From positions 62,001-126,000 of the forward strand of contig NZ_CYZX01000006.1 in assembly GCF_001405015.1 (NCBI RefSeq): a stretch of 64,000 nucleotides of DNA, read 5' to 3'. Both the position numbers and the translations under genes were made by a program. Below, in pieces: positions 44,758 to 53,767 of the stretch. Each line of letters opens with the position of its first letter. Positions within the stretch are counted from its first letter, which is position 1. A model generated the notes under the pieces. The model did no database searches and was not told the origin of the DNA. It saw nothing but the letters and a program-made list of their open reading frames with translations. This stretch comes from Clostridium disporicum. Its GTDB lineage: Bacteria; Bacillota; Clostridia; Clostridiales; Clostridiaceae.

Positions 44758-46092
44758 ATGACGTTTAATAGTAATTATGCTTCGGATTTATTCAAATTAT
44801 TAATTTATTCAATCGTAATGAATTGGTTTTTAGGAAGAAAATTAGAGTTTAAGAAAAAAATTAGTAAAATAAACATAATTATAGGAACTTTAATAGTTAT
44901 TATACTAACTACAGTTCTAATGTCAGTATGGCTAGAAAAATATAACACAATAATGGTCACTGAACTGATTACTTTAGTACCAAGTATTATTTATTTGTTT
45001 ATTTATAAAAAAGGCTCAATTTGGGAGAAGTTATACTTAGTATCTACATATATAATCTTAATAGCAACTATGAATATATTATTTTTTTATATATATTTAA
45101 CAGTGAAAGGTATACCTACTACATTAGCGATAAATATAGATTTTGTTAAAAAATATATCGTAACTGCAAAAATTATTATATATCTTATTAGTTTAATCAT
45201 TTTCTCTAGAATATTTAAATATATAAAGCTTAAGGACAATAGTGTGTTACCTGTAATAACAATAAGTAATATTATTATGGCTAGCGCGGATAACATATTA
45301 ATGAACAGATTTATCTATGTTGGGAAAAGTATAGGGAATGAAAGTGCTTTTGTAGCAATAGCAATATTAATTTCTCATTTTTTATTAATAAGAATTTTAA
45401 ATTTATCTTACGAAAAATCTAAAAAGCTAATTATTACTGAATGCAACTTGAATAAGCTTGAAGCTGATAGTAAATATAACAAAGAAATCAGAACAATATA
45501 TAACGAAATGACTCAATGGAAGCATGATTGGCAGAATCATATAAATGTAGCTATGTATATGTTAAAAGAAAAAAGATACGAGGAAGCAGGCAAATACTTA
45601 GGTGAAATATCAAATAGTATTAATTATGATAGAAAATACAAGAGCTTTATAACAACTAATAATAATGTTTTAAATGCAATAATTAATTCTAAAATAATTG
45701 TTGCAGTTGATAAAAATATAGATGTAAAAACAAGTGTTAACATAACAGAGCCTATACATATAGATGATATAGATTTATGTGGATTATTAGGTAATCTTTT
45801 AGATAATGCTATTGAAGCTTGTGAGAGAACTAAATCAAATAGGTTTATAAATATAAAAATTATTACTGTAAAAAAAAATTTAATAATATTAATTAAAAAT
45901 TCTATGAGTGGAAATATAGAGTTAATAGATAACGAATATTTTAGTAGTAAAAGAAAAGGATTGTTAGGCAGAGGTATTGCACAGATAAATAAAATTGTTG
46001 ATGAATATAATGGTGTAGTTACTAGAAAGCATGATAATTATATATTTGAAACAAAGATAGTAATGGAAAATACTGAAAAAACCATTAAGTAA
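44758..46092 (+). CDS. AgrC-like GHKL sensor histidine kinase
   Basis: The 444-residue protein has six to seven N-terminal membrane helices (to about 225), a helical stretch containing the phospho-acceptor histidine (MTQWKHDWQNHI) and a GHKL ATPase (GLLGNLLDNAIEACE, then GRGIAQINKIVDEYNG). This layout is that of AgrC and related peptide-pheromone receptors. An in-frame GTG at 44731 overlaps the regulator gene, but the ATG at 44758 follows AAAGGAG and is preferred. No AgrB/AgrD is encoded in the window, so the ligand is unknown. Confidence 0.9.
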   Translation: MTFNSNYASDLFKLLIYSIVMNWFLGRKLEFKKKISKINIIIGTLIVIILTTVLMSVWLEKYNTIMVTELITLVPSIIYLFIYKKGSIWEKLYLVSTYIILIATMNILFFYIYLTVKGIPTTLAINIDFVKKYIVTAKIIIYLISLIIFSRIFKYIKLKDNSVLPVITISNIIMASADNILMNRFIYVGKSIGNESAFVAIAILISHFLLIRILNLSYEKSKKLIITECNLNKLEADSKYNKEIRTIYNEMTQWKHDWQNHINVAMYMLKEKRYEEAGKYLGEISNSINYDRKYKSFITTNNNVLNAIINSKIIVAVDKNIDVKTSVNITEPIHIDDIDLCGLLGNLLDNAIEACERTKSNRFINIKIITVKKNLIILIKNSMSGNIELIDNEYFSSKRKGLLGRGIAQINKIVDEYNGVVTRKHDNYIFETKIVMENTEKTIK

Positions 46093-46150
46093 GATTTAAA
46101 ACTATTTAGCAATGTAAGTAGTAATCATAATATTTGAAGGTGGCGATTTA

Positions 46151-46957
46151 ATGAATAATTTAAGTGAAATTAAAATTGTACAAATTATTAAGACTGCTAT
46201 AAGAAATAATAGTTTTACGTTTGTATATCAGCCAATTTATAATATAGAAACAGGAATAATGGAAAAGATAGAATTATTAATAAGATTAAAAGATAATAAA
46301 TTTGGAATAATACAGCCCAATATATTTATTCCAATAGCAGAAGAGTATAATTTATTATATAGGATTAGTGATATAGTCTTTGAAGAAGCTTGTAAAGCTG
46401 TGAAAATGTTGACTGATGATAATATTAACTTTGGGAAAGTATGCATTAATGTATCTTTACTGCACTTAAAAAGATGTAACTTTGTAAAAAATACAAAGGC
46501 GATATTAGATAAATATAATATTTCACCTAATAGGATATGTATAGAGGTTATAGAAAACTCAAATGTTAAAGATTTAGAAGAATCAAAGAAAGTATTAAAT
46601 GAATTATCTAAGATAGGAATAGAAATAGCTATTGACGACTTTGGAAGAGAATATTCAAATATAGATAGAATAATTGAATTTAATGCAGATTGTGTAAAAA
46701 TTGATAGATGTATAACATCACAATTAGAGGATAGCAGCAGAGCGAGAGTTATTCTTAAACATATATTGAATTTATCAAAAGAACTAAATATTGGTATAGT
46801 AGTAGAAGGCGTAGAAAATAAAAGCCAGTTAGATATGTTAAAAGAATATGGGTATAAGCTTATACAAGGATTTTATTTAAGTGAACCGGTTGAACTTGAA
46901 TATTTAAAGAATAGAGATATGACTAGTTTAAATTTAGACAAATCAAATATAGTATAG
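46151..46957 (+). CDS. EAL-domain c-di-GMP phosphodiesterase
   Basis: The 268-residue protein is a stand-alone EAL domain. All main catalytic blocks are present: ELLIRL (the EAL position), CINVS, IEVIEN, IDDFG, KIDR, VVEGVEN and QGFYL. It should therefore hydrolyse c-di-GMP in the cytoplasm and not be a degenerate binding domain. It starts 58 bases after the AgrC-like gene with SD GGTGGCG and ends at a strong terminator, so the three genes look like one signalling operon. Confidence 0.92.
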   Translation: MNNLSEIKIVQIIKTAIRNNSFTFVYQPIYNIETGIMEKIELLIRLKDNKFGIIQPNIFIPIAEEYNLLYRISDIVFEEACKAVKMLTDDNINFGKVCINVSLLHLKRCNFVKNTKAILDKYNISPNRICIEVIENSNVKDLEESKKVLNELSKIGIEIAIDDFGREYSNIDRIIEFNADCVKIDRCITSQLEDSSRARVILKHILNLSKELNIGIVVEGVENKSQLDMLKEYGYKLIQGFYLSEPVELEYLKNRDMTSLNLDKSNIV

Positions 46958-46974
46958 AAAAGTATAAAAAATTT

Positions 46975-47034
46975 AAAAACTCATTACATAGTAATTTCTA
47001 ATAAAAATAGAAATGCTAAGTAATGAGTTTTTTA
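46975..47034. terminator. bidirectional terminator after EAL gene
   Basis: AAAACTCATTAC pairs with GTAATGAGTTTT, with an inner ATTTCTA/TAGAAAT stem. It serves the EAL gene and the convergent dehydrogenase gene. Confidence 0.85.
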
Positions 47035-47077
47035 TATTAGTATTAAGAACTAGTTAAAGTACCCTTTAATAATTAAA

Positions 47078-47872
47078 TTATTGTTCTACCATTTTTCGGC
47101 CAACAAAATCAGCATATTGAGGAGTTCCTAAATGATATCCCCCTGAAACTTCCATTATATGACCTGTAACATATGATGACATATCACTTGCAAAGAATAA
47201 TACAGCATTAGCCATATCTTCAGGAGTTCCCATTCTGTTTAAAGGAACATGTGATAAGAATGATTTTCTAAAGTCTTCAGGCATATTGTCTATGGCAGCA
47301 TCTGTAGCCGTTAATCCAGGTAATACAGCATTACATCTTATATTATTTCTTGCGTATTGCATAGCTATTTGTTGAGTTATATTGTTTACAGCAGCTTTAG
47401 ATACACCATAACCTATTCTAGAAATATCAGGAACACTTCCTCCAATAGAAGATATATTAACAATACTTCCACCACCAGTATTAATCATATGAGGTACTAC
47501 TAATTTAGATATTCTATAAACACTTCCTAGGTTACTTTCGATTATTTCAAAGAAGGCATCCTCGTCACCATTAACAAGATCGAAATCTTTTTCAGGTCTT
47601 CCAGTTCCAAAGTTATTTACTAATATATCAATTTTACCTTCTTTTTCAATAACGGTTTGAACCATTTCTTTATAGCTTTCAACTTTATAAGCATCAAAGA
47701 ATACAGGAATCATTTTAAGATTAGGGTATTTATCTACAATCTCTTGAGTTGCTTCTAATCTTCTTACTCCCATATAAACTGTAGCACCATTTTCAGCTAG
47801 TTTTAAAGCACTTGCAAAACCTATACCTCTCGTTGCAGAAGTAACTAAAGCTACTTTATCATTTAAATTCAT
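47078..47872 (-). CDS. SDR oxidoreductase resembling 7-alpha-hydroxysteroid dehydrogenase
   Basis: The 264-residue short-chain dehydrogenase has a cofactor loop VTSATRGIG, an Arg in VRRLE that suggests NADP(H), and the catalytic Ser142/Tyr155/Lys159 (ISSIGG, IGYGVSK). Blocks such as SVPDISRIGYGVSK, NIRCNAVLPGL and the C-terminal LGTPQYADF resemble clostridial 7-alpha-hydroxysteroid dehydrogenases as I recall them. These oxidise the 7-OH of bile acids in the gut. Substrate identity is inferred; other SDR activities are possible. An upstream in-frame ATG at 47890 is less likely than the ATG at 47872, which has SD AAAGGATG. Confidence 0.85.
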   Translation of the reverse strand: MNLNDKVALVTSATRGIGFASALKLAENGATVYMGVRRLEATQEIVDKYPNLKMIPVFFDAYKVESYKEMVQTVIEKEGKIDILVNNFGTGRPEKDFDLVNGDEDAFFEIIESNLGSVYRISKLVVPHMINTGGGSIVNISSIGGSVPDISRIGYGVSKAAVNNITQQIAMQYARNNIRCNAVLPGLTATDAAIDNMPEDFRKSFLSHVPLNRMGTPEDMANAVLFFASDMSSYVTGHIMEVSGGYHLGTPQYADFVGRKMVEQ

Positions 47873-48012
47873 ATTAATACATCCTTTCATTAATTAAGTT
47901 TTCTTATGTTTATTTAATTATAGATAAATAAAATGTTTTTGTCTTTAGTTAAATTTATAATTTAAATTAGAAATGTGTAGTAATGGAGGTAAATATATTT
48001 TGTTGATAAAAC

Positions 48013-48855
48013 CTACGTGAATAATGCTTTGATTTTATCTAGATTTTCAATAGCCATATTATAACCATGGTTATAAGCAGCGCGAAGTTTAGTTGTATCT
48101 TTTTCAAAGCTATCTATTGCACCTTCAGCAGTGGGTCTTATTATTATAGCTTTTCCTTGATGTTCTAATTCTTCACAGAATCTAACTGTCTCATTATATA
48201 AATCATGTCTAGTCAGTAGAATATGTTCAAGGTTAGGATATTTTTTACGCAACATTCGTGCAACTATTCTATTATTTTTACTAAGCTTCTTAATATATCC
48301 TTTTGGTCTTGTAAGAATAATTAGATGTTTCTCATTACCATCTTCAATAGCTTTTTTAATAGGAATAGGGTCACAGAGACCGCCATCATAATATTCCTTA
48401 TCATTAATTTTTATTACAGGAAAGAATATTGGAATAGCACAAGTGGCTCTAAGCATTTGAGCTGTATTATCAAGTTCTTTACCATCTAAATATTCCGCTT
48501 TACCTGTTTTAGCATTAGTAACTCCTACTAGGACTTTACCTTCATAACTTTTGTATGTATCCATATCAAAAATATTAAGTTTATTAGGAACTTCGTCAAA
48601 GGTGAAATCTAATCCAAATATACTTTTGCATTTAAAAAAGTTACTTACTCCAAAATACCTTTTATCATTACGATAATTTTCTATTACTTCTAAATTTCTT
48701 CCTTTTTGTTTGGAGATATAAGAAACACCATTAGTAATTCCAGCAGAAACACCAATGCAATAAGGAAACATAATATCGTTATCTAAAAGAGCATCCATAA
48801 CTCCAGCACTAAAAATTGGTCTAAAGGTACCACCCTCTAAAACTAAACTAGGCAT
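48013..48855 (-). CDS. patatin-like phospholipase family protein
   Basis: The 280-residue protein has the patatin oxyanion block LEGGTFRPIFSAGV, the nucleophile Ser37 in GVSAG and the catalytic Asp157 in YYDGGLCDP, the complete Ser-Asp dyad. It is close to the bacterial YjjU/RssA-type proteins, which act as lipid acyl hydrolases of uncertain substrate. No signal peptide is visible. SD AAAGGAG precedes the ATG. Confidence 0.92.
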   Translation of the reverse strand: MPSLVLEGGTFRPIFSAGVMDALLDNDIMFPYCIGVSAGITNGVSYISKQKGRNLEVIENYRNDKRYFGVSNFFKCKSIFGLDFTFDEVPNKLNIFDMDTYKSYEGKVLVGVTNAKTGKAEYLDGKELDNTAQMLRATCAIPIFFPVIKINDKEYYDGGLCDPIPIKKAIEDGNEKHLIILTRPKGYIKKLSKNNRIVARMLRKKYPNLEHILLTRHDLYNETVRFCEELEHQGKAIIIRPTAEGAIDSFEKDTTKLRAAYNHGYNMAIENLDKIKALFT

Positions 48856-49032
48856 AAGAATCTCCTTTCATATTAAATCTTAATAGAAATTATAGACTAA
48901 GAAAGTCTAAATTTCAATATTTAGCCAAAGATATAAATTATTTGATAATAATAGAATATAGTTAAATTTATTAAGAAAGCTTTCTGAGGTGTTTTTTGAA
49001 AAAAGTGATTGTGGGAGCTTTAGACGAGATTT

Positions 49033-49065
49033 AAAAAAGTGCGAAGGAGGCTTCGCACTTTATTT
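49033..49065. terminator. terminator after polysaccharide deacetylase gene
   Basis: AAAGTGCGAAG / CTTCGCACTTT with a 4-base loop overlaps the minus-strand stop codon region. Confidence 0.88.
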
Positions 49066-49803
49066 TAGGGTATCGAATTCATAACCATTATCTTTAAAAA
49101 TTTTAATAATTTCAGGCAACGCTTGAACTGTAGTTTTTTTAGTTAGACAATCATGCATAAGCACTATTGCGGGGTTTTTGAAATTTCCTTCCTTATCTTT
49201 CATTTCTTTTAAAATGTTATTGCAAATAGTACCTACAGGAACGCTACTCGCATGAGAGTCACCTGAATCAACATTCCAATCATAACAGTGAAAACCTTCT
49301 TGTTCTAATTTAATAATTATATTTTTTGTAAAGTCTTTTCCATGAGCATTTCTAACTAATATGTTTTTAGAACCGCCTGGAAATCTGAAGATTCTACATT
49401 CAGAACCAGTTAATGATTTTATAAATTCTTGTTGTTTATTAAAACTTTTCATAAAAGCTTCTTCAGAAGTATATATTTTATTAAATTCATGATCAGCAGT
49501 ATGATTACCTAAAGAGTGACCTTCATCATAAATCCTTTTAACTATTTCATTATGACTAGGTATATAAGGTGATATTATAAAAAATGTAGCTTTAACATCA
49601 TTTTCCTTTAATATGTCTAATATTTTAGTTGTATTTTCACTAGGACCATCATCAAAAGTTAAATATACAATTTTTTTGGTGGAATCTTCTGTAATATCTG
49701 GGGGATTGTCCATAGATGCAGAAGCAAAAATAGATGCAGTAAAAAATAGTGATATAGCTAATAATGTTATTTTTAAAATATATTTTCTAGTTAAATTGTT
49801 CAA
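49060..49803 (-). CDS. secreted polysaccharide (peptidoglycan-type) deacetylase
   Basis: About 247 residues: a signal peptide (first 30 residues) and a NodB domain with YLTFDDGPSENT (catalytic Asp and metal Asp), HTADHEF (metal His pair), RFPGGSKN and the C-terminal IVLMHDCLTK. It removes N-acetyl groups from wall glycans outside the cell, which commonly lowers lysozyme sensitivity. The TTG at 49803 is favoured as start because TTTGGAGG lies at the right distance. A longer frame from 49818 would begin inside that SD. Confidence 0.88.
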   Translation of the reverse strand: MNNLTRKYILKITLLAISLFFTASIFASASMDNPPDITEDSTKKIVYLTFDDGPSENTTKILDILKENDVKATFFIISPYIPSHNEIVKRIYDEGHSLGNHTADHEFNKIYTSEEAFMKSFNKQQEFIKSLTGSECRIFRFPGGSKNILVRNAHGKDFTKNIIIKLEQEGFHCYDWNVDSGDSHASSVPVGTICNNILKEMKDKEGNFKNPAIVLMHDCLTKKTTVQALPEIIKIFKDNGYEFDTLK

Positions 49804-49939
49804 AATGATTACCTCCAAACATATTGATATAATAGTATTTTTATCATAACTGTTTTAATTATTCGCTTAAGTTTAGTTAACTAAATAAAAGAGTTAGAAA
49901 CTTTTAAAGGAAATTCAATACTCACCTAGGTTCGTAGGA

Positions 49940-49985
49940 GTAAATTCAGATAACTAAATCAAAGATTTAGAGCTTCACTTACTAT
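49940..49985. repeat. dispersed palindromic element, second locus
   Basis: CTAAATC-AAA-GATTTAG (49954-49970) is a 7-bp hairpin with the same core and spacer as 5606-5622 and a related 3' flank (CTTCACTTA). One stem base pair has changed in a compensatory way (C/G to T/A). Confidence 0.5.
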
Positions 49986-50051
49986 ACATAATAAAATTAT
50001 TGATATATAATATAGATGAAAAATTAAGATAAGAATTAACAAGGAGTTATT

Positions 50052-50288
50052 ATGAGAAAAGTTTATAGAAATCCTAGAGAATTAGCTACATGTTTAAAGG
50101 ATATAGTTGATGTATATTTAGAGGATCTTATGACATATGAAACTATGGAAAGCAAGATACTTGCAATAGTTGAAGCTAATAGAGATAGAGTATATAAAGA
50201 AAAAAATATGAATGTTAATATATCTAAATATTTAGGTGATGAAAGAGTAGAGATTATAGATAAAATAGTTAAAAATGATATGAAATAG
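50052..50288 (+). CDS. small TIGR04540-like protein
   Basis: The 78-residue basic/acidic helical protein (MRKVYRNPRELATCLKDIVD) matches the clostridial small-protein family that I recall as TIGR04540. It has no known function, signal or motif. Its reality is supported by SD AAGGAG and by a perfect palindromic terminator directly after the stop. Confidence 0.75.
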   Translation: MRKVYRNPRELATCLKDIVDVYLEDLMTYETMESKILAIVEANRDRVYKEKNMNVNISKYLGDERVEIIDKIVKNDMK

Positions 50289-50289
50289 T

Positions 50290-50319
50290 AGAGCTGATAT
50301 ATCAGCTCTTATTTTTTTA
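50290..50319 (+). terminator. palindromic terminator
   Basis: AGAGCTGATATATCAGCTCT is a perfect palindrome followed by TATTTTTTTATT. Confidence 0.88.
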
Positions 50320-50406
50320 TTAAGTAACTTAATTTTTTGTAAATATTAATGTAATTATAGAATATCATGCTATAATTAAAGAAAAGTACTAAAGTCGGGG
50401 GTTAAA

Positions 50407-51570
50407 ATGAAAGTAGAATGGAATAAAAGATATACGACTATAGCAATATATTCTTTTGTTGTTATAGCCTGTAGCATACTTCTATACATGATTATGTCTA
50501 ATATAGACGAGTTTTCAAGTAAGGTTGATGGGATGATAGTAACGCTTAGACCGTTTATAATAGGTGGGGCTATTGCTTACTTACTAAACTTTATGTTAAA
50601 GTTTTATGAAAATCTCTTATCTAAATGGGATAAATTTAATAAGCAGTCAAAAAAGGTTAAAAGATCAGTTGGATTAATACTTACATATTTATCTGCAATG
50701 ATTATGGTATACTTATTTTTACAATTTGTATTGCCGCAATTAGTTGATAGTATATTAGGATTGGCAAATAGTATTCCTCAATATGTAAAAGATCTTAGCA
50801 ATTTTACTAATGATTTACTAAGTAAAGTAGACTTAGAGCCACAGTTTATAGAGTTATTAATGAAGCAGTGGAATGACTTAATAAATGCTATAATTGCGTT
50901 TATAACTAACATGGTGCCTGTTATAGGAAATATGCTATTAGGACTTAGCTCAAGTTTATTCTCAATATTCATTGGAGTTATCGTATCTATCTATATGCTA
51001 ATTGATAAAGAAAAACTTTTGGCTTTATCTAGAAAAATAATTTTTGCATTTTCTCCAAATGAAAGAGCTAAATTTATTTTAAGAATCGCTAGAATAAGTA
51101 ATGATACTTTTGGTAAATTTCTTGTAGGGAAAATTATAGATTCTCTTATAATAGGAGTATTAACTTTCTGTATTTTATCTATATGTAAAATGCCGTATAC
51201 ATTACTGATATCAGTAATTATAGGGATAACTAATATAATACCATTTTTCGGACCGTTTTTTGGAGCGATACCATCAGTAATTATAGTATTATTTGTGTCA
51301 CCAACTAAAGCTTTATGGCTTATACTTATAGTATTTATAATTCAACAAATTGATGGAAATATTATAGGACCAAAGATACTTGGAGACTCAATAGGAATAT
51401 CAGCATTTTGGATACTATTCTCACTTTTAATATTCTCAAAATTATTAGGTTTTGTAGGAATGATAGTAGGAGTACCAATATTTGCAGTAGTATATTCGCT
51501 AATTAAAGAAACTGTAGAATTAAGATTGAAGAGTAAGGGATTACCAACTTCTACTGATGAGTACAAATAA
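50407..51570 (+). CDS. AI-2E family transporter (TqsA/YtvI-like)
   Basis: The 387-residue protein has about eight membrane segments and the family block GITNIIPFFGPFFGAIPSVI near residue 275, followed by IDGNIIGPKILGDSIGISAF. Despite the name, members export diverse solutes or ions, and the substrate here is unknown. The SD is unusually G-rich (GGGGG before the ATG). A terminator hairpin lies between it and the ClpP paralogue. Confidence 0.9.
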   Translation: MKVEWNKRYTTIAIYSFVVIACSILLYMIMSNIDEFSSKVDGMIVTLRPFIIGGAIAYLLNFMLKFYENLLSKWDKFNKQSKKVKRSVGLILTYLSAMIMVYLFLQFVLPQLVDSILGLANSIPQYVKDLSNFTNDLLSKVDLEPQFIELLMKQWNDLINAIIAFITNMVPVIGNMLLGLSSSLFSIFIGVIVSIYMLIDKEKLLALSRKIIFAFSPNERAKFILRIARISNDTFGKFLVGKIIDSLIIGVLTFCILSICKMPYTLLISVIIGITNIIPFFGPFFGAIPSVIIVLFVSPTKALWLILIVFIIQQIDGNIIGPKILGDSIGISAFWILFSLLIFSKLLGFVGMIVGVPIFAVVYSLIKETVELRLKSKGLPTSTDEYK

Positions 51571-51612
51571 TTAATTAAATATGGTAAAATTTAATTGTAT
51601 TTAAAATTTATA

Positions 51613-51644
51613 AAAGTATATAATGTATTTATATACTTTTTTTC
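51613..51644 (+). terminator. terminator after AI-2E transporter gene
   Basis: AAAGTATATA / TATATACTTT with a 7-base loop is followed by TTTTC. Confidence 0.75.
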
Positions 51645-51659
51645 TATAAGGAGGATTTT

Positions 51660-52265
51660 ATGAGAATTTATGGGTGTGATTCTGAAAAAGATGAAAAAAA
51701 CGAAAAAACAAAGGAAACTCCTAATGTAGTTATGGAGAAATTACTAAAATCTAGAACTATAATTATTTCAGGAGAGATAAATCAAGCTTTAGCTGAAAGA
51801 GTTATTGCACAATTATTAATTCTCGAAGAAATGGGAGATGAACCAATTAAGATATTCATAAATAGTCAAGGTGGTCATGTTGAAGCAGGTGATACAATAC
51901 ATGATATGATAAAGTTTGTAAAGCCAAAGGTTATAATAATAGGAACAGGATGGGTAGCAAGTGCTGGTATAACAATTTATCTTGCTGCTGATAAAGAAAA
52001 TAGATATTCTCTTCCAAATACTAGATATATGATCCACCAACCATTAGGAGGATTTAATGGGCAGGCTACAGATATAGGAATAGAAGCAGAAGAAATATTA
52101 AGAATGCGTAAAAGAATTAATACAATAATTAGTGAAGCTACTGGTCAAAGTTTAGAAAAGGTTGAAAGAGATACAGATAGAAACTATTGGCTAAGTGCTA
52201 ATGATGCTATTAATTATGGAATAGTTAATAAGATAATAACTGAAAGTTCTGAATTAGCTAACTAG
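51660..52265 (+). CDS. ClpP-family serine protease paralogue
   Basis: The 201-residue protein keeps the ClpP catalytic set: Ser101 in GWVASAGI, His126 in MIHQPLGG and Asp171 in ERDTDRNYW. The oxyanion loop is NSQGGHVEAG, versus NSPGGSVTAG in standard ClpP. A charged N-terminal stretch (CDSEKDEKNEKTKETP) replaces the usual axial-loop sequence, so interaction with a ClpX/ClpC cap is doubtful. No ATPase gene is near. It is probably an accessory ClpP with its own partner. SD AAGGAGG. Confidence 0.9.
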   Translation: MRIYGCDSEKDEKNEKTKETPNVVMEKLLKSRTIIISGEINQALAERVIAQLLILEEMGDEPIKIFINSQGGHVEAGDTIHDMIKFVKPKVIIIGTGWVASAGITIYLAADKENRYSLPNTRYMIHQPLGGFNGQATDIGIEAEEILRMRKRINTIISEATGQSLEKVERDTDRNYWLSANDAINYGIVNKIITESSELAN

Positions 52266-52270
52266 CAAAA

Positions 52271-52310
52271 AATAAGTCGTAAACAATTGGAGTTACGACT
52301 TATTTTTATT
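52271..52310. terminator. bidirectional terminator
   Basis: AATAAGTCGTAA / TTACGACTTATT with a 10-base loop lies between the convergent ClpP-like and kinase-like genes. Confidence 0.85.
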
Positions 52311-52324
52311 ATTGAGTAAATAAG

Positions 52325-52888
52325 TTAGCCGTATCTTGATACTTTATTAAACTTAGCTGTATATTCATATGCATCAATCCAGTAAGAGAGTAAATCAGGT
52401 TTATAGGATGTTAGATCCTCTAAAAATTTATCAAATAGGTGAAGCTTAAGAAATATTTTAACTATATCTTTTGGGTAGGGTGTGTTTTTGGAAAAAGATT
52501 TTCTAGGATCAATAACCATTAGTTCTTCTTTTTCATTTATAAAAATATGTGCATTTCTAATATTTAATCTTTTAAATTTAAGTATTTTTAAATCTTCTAT
52601 GAAATCAATAATTTCTGTAGAAACTTTATAAGATAAGCCATGGACTGATAGATACTCGTAAAGATTTTCTCCACCGACATAATCTCTAATTATTAATGTA
52701 CTTACTTGAAGGATTACATTAGGAAAAAATCTACTGTTTTTAGCACAGTTAAGTATAAAAGCTTCTTTATCAGCTGCTTTTTTACTTTTAAAGCTTTTAA
52801 GTACATAGCCTTCAGGACTTAAGTATACGGAACCTTCAGCACCACTTCCAAGAAGTTTACAACTTTCTAATTCAATATATATTCGCAT
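52325..52888 (-). CDS. small protein-kinase-like protein
   Basis: The 187-residue protein keeps the N-lobe of a kinase: a glycine loop LLGSGAEGSVYL and the ATP lysine in YVLKSFKSKK. It has a reduced C-lobe with NIRNAHIFINEKEELMVIDP in the place of the catalytic and DFG segments. The catalytic Asp of HRD is not evident (RNAH), and IDP replaces DFG. It may be a minimal or inactive kinase. No neighbour suggests a substrate. A related N-terminal kinase fragment occurs as a pseudogene at 18646. Confidence 0.75.
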   Translation of the reverse strand: MRIYIELESCKLLGSGAEGSVYLSPEGYVLKSFKSKKAADKEAFILNCAKNSRFFPNVILQVSTLIIRDYVGGENLYEYLSVHGLSYKVSTEIIDFIEDLKILKFKRLNIRNAHIFINEKEELMVIDPRKSFSKNTPYPKDIVKIFLKLHLFDKFLEDLTSYKPDLLSYWIDAYEYTAKFNKVSRYG

Positions 52889-53041
52889 ATCATCACTTTA
52901 AATAATACTATATATAATAGTATATTAATCTAACTTAGAATTTGACAATAATTAATGAGATAATTATTGATTTATCTGTGTCATAAAATACTTTCTAAAA
53001 TCATTAATAATATTAAGGGAATATTATTAGGGGGAGTAGTT

Positions 53042-53491
53042 ATGATTAAGGTTTTTGGTTTGGGAGATGTACATCTTTGTGATGAAGGAATAGGAATTAG
53101 AGTGGCAGAAGTTCTAAAGGAGAAGATAGAAGCTTTAGGAGATAATATAGAAGTAATCATTGGAGAAACAGATTTATCATATTGTATAAGTAAAATAGAA
53201 GATAATGATGAGGTTATAATAATAGATTCAACATATTTCATGACCAGGCCAGGCACAATAACTATTAAAAAATTAGATGAATGTGATGAGTATATAACTT
53301 ATGATAATTTGCCACAGGAGGAAAGTTTATTAAGTCTAGTAAGAGAGAAAAAAAGAGATGTTTTAGGATATTTTATAGGAATAGAAATATCTAGTATAGA
53401 TGCTTCAGAAAAAATATCTAAAATCTTAACTAAAAAGTTTAAAGATATATGTGATAGGGTTTATGATGAAATAGTAAAAATAGTGGCTTAA
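53042..53491 (+). CDS. hydrogenase maturation protease-like protein (HyaD/HycI fold)
   Basis: The 149-residue protein has the family layout. FGLGDVHLCDEGIGIRVAEVL matches the GxGNxLLxDDGxG block with Glu as first metal ligand region, and VIIIDST provides the second acidic site. The family clips the C-terminus of [NiFe]-hydrogenase large subunits; no such hydrogenase is seen here. The ATG at 53042 behind GGGGGAG is preferred over a longer frame from 52967. It may serve a distant hydrogenase or another substrate. Confidence 0.78.
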   Translation: MIKVFGLGDVHLCDEGIGIRVAEVLKEKIEALGDNIEVIIGETDLSYCISKIEDNDEVIIIDSTYFMTRPGTITIKKLDECDEYITYDNLPQEESLLSLVREKKRDVLGYFIGIEISSIDASEKISKILTKKFKDICDRVYDEIVKIVA

Positions 53492-53767
53492 TCGATAAGA
53501 TTAGGCTATTATTTTTTATAAAATTAGCATCTAAATATTACGGAAAATGTAAAATTTATTATAATATTTCAATATTTAAATGAAGTAAAGATAACTACCT
53601 AATATTTAATATGAATATTTATTAAGTAAAATAGTAAATTGAAAAGTGTCAGTGTATTTTATAGAATATTAAGTAACAATAATATATTAAAGGTAATATA
53701 AATATAGTAGATATAAAATATGTTAGGAATACTAAAGGTGTATTATGTAATAGAAAGTTGGTGCGCA

